In this document: piece after piece, positions 6,667-8,821 of the stretch
Position numbering within the stretch: position 1 is the first letter of the stretch
Layout: every line of letters begins with the position of its first letter
Made by a program: the position numbers and the translations under genes
Assembly: GCA_947456345.1 (NCBI GenBank)
Contig: CANGQU010000018.1
Location: 1 to 8,821 of the forward strand
Reading direction: 5' to 3'
Source of the DNA: Alphaproteobacteria bacterium
GTDB lineage: Bacteria; Pseudomonadota; Alphaproteobacteria; SHNJ01
DNA: 8,821 nt
Notes under the pieces: generated by a model
The model's input: the letters and a program-made list of their open reading frames with translations, nothing else
Database searches by the model: none
What the model was told of the DNA's origin: nothing

Positions 6667-7101
6667 ATGAAACATGCGTTTTTAGCATTGATGTTGCTTG
6701 CCCTCGCCGCGTGCGCCAGCACGGTGGAACAGCGCGGTATACAGATCGACGCGGATAAATTGAAACAAATTCAGATTGGTCAGTCCTCGGTGACGGATGT
6801 CACGGCGATTCTGGGCAGCCCAGCCGCAACAGGCAGTTTCGGCGATATCACCTGGTATTACATCGCCCAGAAAATGGAATATTGGGCCTTTCGCGACCCC
6901 AAGATCGAGGCACAGGACGTAGTTATCATCCGTTTCGACAAAGCGGGCATAGTCAGCGCCATCGATAAAAAGAGTCTGGCTGATGCCAAAGCGGTTGCCG
7001 CGGTCAAACAAACCACCCCGTCGGCTGAAAGCCAGCTTACGGTGATGCAACAATTACTAGGCAATGTCGGCCGGTTCAGTGGCAAAGAAGGCACGAAGTA
7101 G
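6667..7101 (+). CDS. bamE: Outer membrane assembly lipoprotein BamE (SmpA/OmlA family)
   Basis: BamE is a small lipoprotein of the BAM complex, which inserts beta-barrel proteins into the outer membrane. The 144-residue product has a short hydrophobic signal ending in the lipobox LALAAC, with lipidated Cys at C16 and Ala at +2, compatible with outer-membrane sorting. The BamE domain spans about residues 24-100: RGIQIDADKLKQIQIGQS, VTAILGSPAATGSFGDITWYYI and VIIRFDKAGIVSAID. The C-terminal LLGNVGRF (130-137) resembles other alphaproteobacterial members. The frame is open further upstream, but the signal peptide fixes the ATG at 6667-6669. No ribosome binding site precedes it, and a promoter ends 7 nt before it. 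It diverges from the chaperone gene and converges on the flagellin gene with a 5-nt gap. Confidence 0.94.
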   Translation: MKHAFLALMLLALAACASTVEQRGIQIDADKLKQIQIGQSSVTDVTAILGSPAATGSFGDITWYYIAQKMEYWAFRDPKIEAQDVVIIRFDKAGIVSAIDKKSLADAKAVAAVKQTTPSAESQLTVMQQLLGNVGRFSGKEGTK

Positions 7102-7106
7102 GATTA

Positions 7107-8821
7107 TCATCCTTGCAACAATTTCAGCAGGTTTTTCTGGGTCTGATTGGCCTGGGTCAGCATACTGATTCCCGCTTGTTGAACGATCTGTAACGACGTG
7201 AAGCGGGCCATTTCGCTGGCCACATCAACATTCATCAAGCTGCCAATCGCGTTATCGTAATTTTCTAAAGCCACGGCGATGTTATCGCTAGCTTTTTCCA
7301 AACGATTGACCGTGGCTCCCACTTGGGTACGATACAAGGTTAAGCGGTTTAAAGCATTGTCGATCGCGAACATAGACATGCCCGCCGCATCGATGCTGGC
7401 AATGGATGATGTTTTAAGACTCCAGTACAATTGATCCAGCCCCATACCGCCTAAATTCAAGTCAATTTGATTTCCAACTTGGCTGCCCATGCGTGTCGAT
7501 GAATTATAGGACGAGAAAGCGGAATTCATATCAATCATCACTAATTGACTGAACCCATTTCCAGCATTGCCGTTAACTACGTTGCTGGCACCGGTTGATA
7601 TAATTATGCGGCCGCCATTACTTACAAAAGTATTATTTGCCGACCCGTTAAATTCTAATCCGTCAGCGCCCAAAACTCTTCTTGTAGTTCTAGTCTCACG
7701 GTCATACACAAAAGTATCATACACTCCGTTAGTGTCGTTCGGATCGATTGTGCCATCGCTATTGTAATAAACATATCGTCCATCTTCGGAGATGCCCTGA
7801 ACATAGGAACCTGTTCCATCGACGATGTTACTGCCGCCATAATCCATACTAATTAACTCTACCGTACCGGTAAGGCGGTCATAAATGTATGCGTCAGCCA
7901 GTCCATTGGCATCAATCGTGTTAGGATTATCGTCACCGGCCCAGTATGTCACATAACGGCCATCAGCAGAGATTATAGCACCAGCAGTCTGTGTGCCAGT
8001 AATTGAACTCAGGTCCAATGTTTCACCAGTGCTCATGTTGTAAATCATACTATAACTAGCGTTACTGGATGAGGCGTAAACAATAAATTTTCCATCTCCG
8101 GAAATTCTAGCGCCAGTGCCACCATCAACGCCGCCTGAAATTTTTGTTGTCGTATTGTTTTGCTGATCAAATACGAATATGTCAGATTCACCATTGGTAT
8201 CACCAGCCGTAATATTGGTTGCGGTCGAACTGTAAACTACATAACGCCCGTCATCGCTGATGCTACTTACAACCGAATTGCCATTCGTCTGAGCGCCTGT
8301 CGAGGAACGGCTGATCATGCTCAGTTGATTGGTCTGCAAATCGAGTAGGAAAACATCCGTAAAGCCGTTGGTATCGGTCCCGGTCAGATTTGTAGCTGCG
8401 CTATTGAACGCTACAAACCGGCCATTGTTGGATATTGCAACGCTATTAGAATTACCGTTTGCTTCGCCTCCGCCCGCAGTAAGGCTTATCCGGCGCATCT
8501 CGCCGGTTTCAGTGTTCTTCAAGAAAATGTCGCGGAAGCCGTTAGTGTCGCCGGATACTAAATTTGTTGCGGTGCTAGAAAAAACTACCCACTTACCATC
8601 CCGAGTAGTAGCGGTGCCTGCAAACGAACCGCTTGTAGCATTGCCAATCGTCCCGCCACTCGATGTGCTGATGTAACGATAATTGCTGTATTGATAGTCA
8701 ACGCTGCCGGATAAAATTTGCTGCCCGCCAAAGGTGGTGGATTTGCCCAGACGGTCCAATTCGCTGACCAGTTGTCTATACTCGGCATCCAGCATGCCGC
8801 GCTCAACATTGGATAAATTCC
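7107..8821 (-). CDS. Flagellin with inserted TolB/PD40-like beta-propeller, N-terminus outside window
   Basis: Residue 1 here is the internal Met at 8793-8795. The frame continues to the window edge as NLSNVERG, so roughly the first 90-100 residues of the flagellin N-terminal helix are missing. The visible part of the ND domain ends with GMLDAEYRQLVSELDRL and TTFGGQQILSG (20-30). Seven PD40-like repeats occupy about 57-423. After them come VGNQIDLNLGGMGLDQLYW (440-458), then the CD domain: SIASIDAAG (464-472), LNRLTLYRTQVGATVNRLE (482-500), SEMARFTSLQIVQQAGISML (527-546) and the terminal LLKLLQG. Both ends are classical flagellin polymerisation segments, so the protein should be exported by the flagellar type III apparatus and build or decorate the filament. 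Full length is probably about 660 residues, versus roughly 270-500 for common flagellins. Its promoter is outside the window. Confidence 0.93.
   Translation of the reverse strand, partial: NLSNVERGMLDAEYRQLVSELDRLGKSTTFGGQQILSGSVDYQYSNYRYISTSSGGTIGNATSGSFAGTATTRDGKWVVFSSTATNLVSGDTNGFRDIFLKNTETGEMRRISLTAGGGEANGNSNSVAISNNGRFVAFNSAATNLTGTDTNGFTDVFLLDLQTNQLSMISRSSTGAQTNGNSVVSSISDDGRYVVYSSTATNITAGDTNGESDIFVFDQQNNTTTKISGGVDGGTGARISGDGKFIVYASSSNASYSMIYNMSTGETLDLSSITGTQTAGAIISADGRYVTYWAGDDNPNTIDANGLADAYIYDRLTGTVELISMDYGGSNIVDGTGSYVQGISEDGRYVYYNSDGTIDPNDTNGVYDTFVYDRETRTTRRVLGADGLEFNGSANNTFVSNGGRIIISTGASNVVNGNAGNGFSQLVMIDMNSAFSSYNSSTRMGSQVGNQIDLNLGGMGLDQLYWSLKTSSIASIDAAGMSMFAIDNALNRLTLYRTQVGATVNRLEKASDNIAVALENYDNAIGSLMNVDVASEMARFTSLQIVQQAGISMLTQANQTQKNLLKLLQG
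7527..8627 (-). repeat. Seven tandem PD40/TolB-like propeller repeats inside the flagellin
   Basis: The repeat unit is about 58 residues. It has a core such as ISxDGRYVVYSS, then TATNL-x3-DTNG-x2-DIFVxD, then a TG-T-RIS strand and a Gly/Asn-rich linker. Approximate units on the minus strand are 8454-8627, 8280-8453, 8124-8279, 7989-8123, 7815-7988, 7644-7814 and 7527-7643. Units 1, 2, 3, 5 and 6 are full. Unit 4 is shortened to about 45 residues and lacks the DTNG loop. Unit 7 is degenerate (NAGNGFSQ replaces DTNGxxD). The S/N-DGRYV signature matches TolB-type WD40-like repeats found in many secreted proteins. DNA-level similarity between copies is only partial, so the expansion is not recent. 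Confidence 0.85.

Noticed and set aside
7527..8627. CRISPR or integron-like repeat array
   Set aside because: The similarity between copies is at protein level with a period of about 174 nt and drifted DNA, and one frame stays open throughout. It is a coding repeat.

Overview
The window looks like an alphaproteobacterial chromosome segment of moderate GC. The strongest evidence is the minus-strand gene order: cytochrome bc1 assembly chaperone (CBP3/UQCC1 type), DUF177/YceD protein, rpmF, plsX, fabH, ihfA, then a short MerR-type regulator, with a bamE-type lipoprotein gene divergent from the chaperone gene. I recognise this order from alphaproteobacteria. The flagellin and response regulator at the edges also read as alphaproteobacterial. 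I cannot name a genus.

Layout, left to right. Positions 1-1212 (+) hold the 3' part of a TPR-repeat protein that enters from outside the window. It converges, with a 6-nt gap, on a CheY-like single-domain response regulator (1219-1740, -) that has a basic GPDRRR tail. An AT-rich spacer (1741-2011) leads to tRNA-Pro(GGG) at 2012-2088 (+). From 6608 down to 2105, seven minus-strand genes form a housekeeping cluster. It links respiratory complex III assembly, ribosome maturation (DUF177, L32), phospholipid and fatty-acid initiation (PlsX, FabH) and nucleoid or transcriptional control (IHF-alpha, MerR). Candidate promoters lie ahead of the chaperone gene, rpmF and ihfA, so the cluster is probably several overlapping transcription units. 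bamE (6667-7101, +) has a well-formed promoter whose predicted start falls on or next to its ATG, which suggests a leaderless mRNA.

The right end (7107-8821, -) is the most unusual part. It is a flagellin whose extreme N-terminus lies outside the window. Typical flagellin ND and CD segments flank about 370 residues of seven TolB/PD40-like repeats, which I read as a seven-bladed beta-propeller. The insert appears to sit inside the D1 beta-hairpin region, between the TFGGQQIL motif and the QVGNQIDLNL strand pair, rather than at the usual D2/D3 hypervariable site. If the protein is assembled, the filament surface would carry repeated propellers with Asp/Asn-rich loops that might bind metal, glycan or another ligand. 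That function is inference; the domain architecture is read directly from the sequence.
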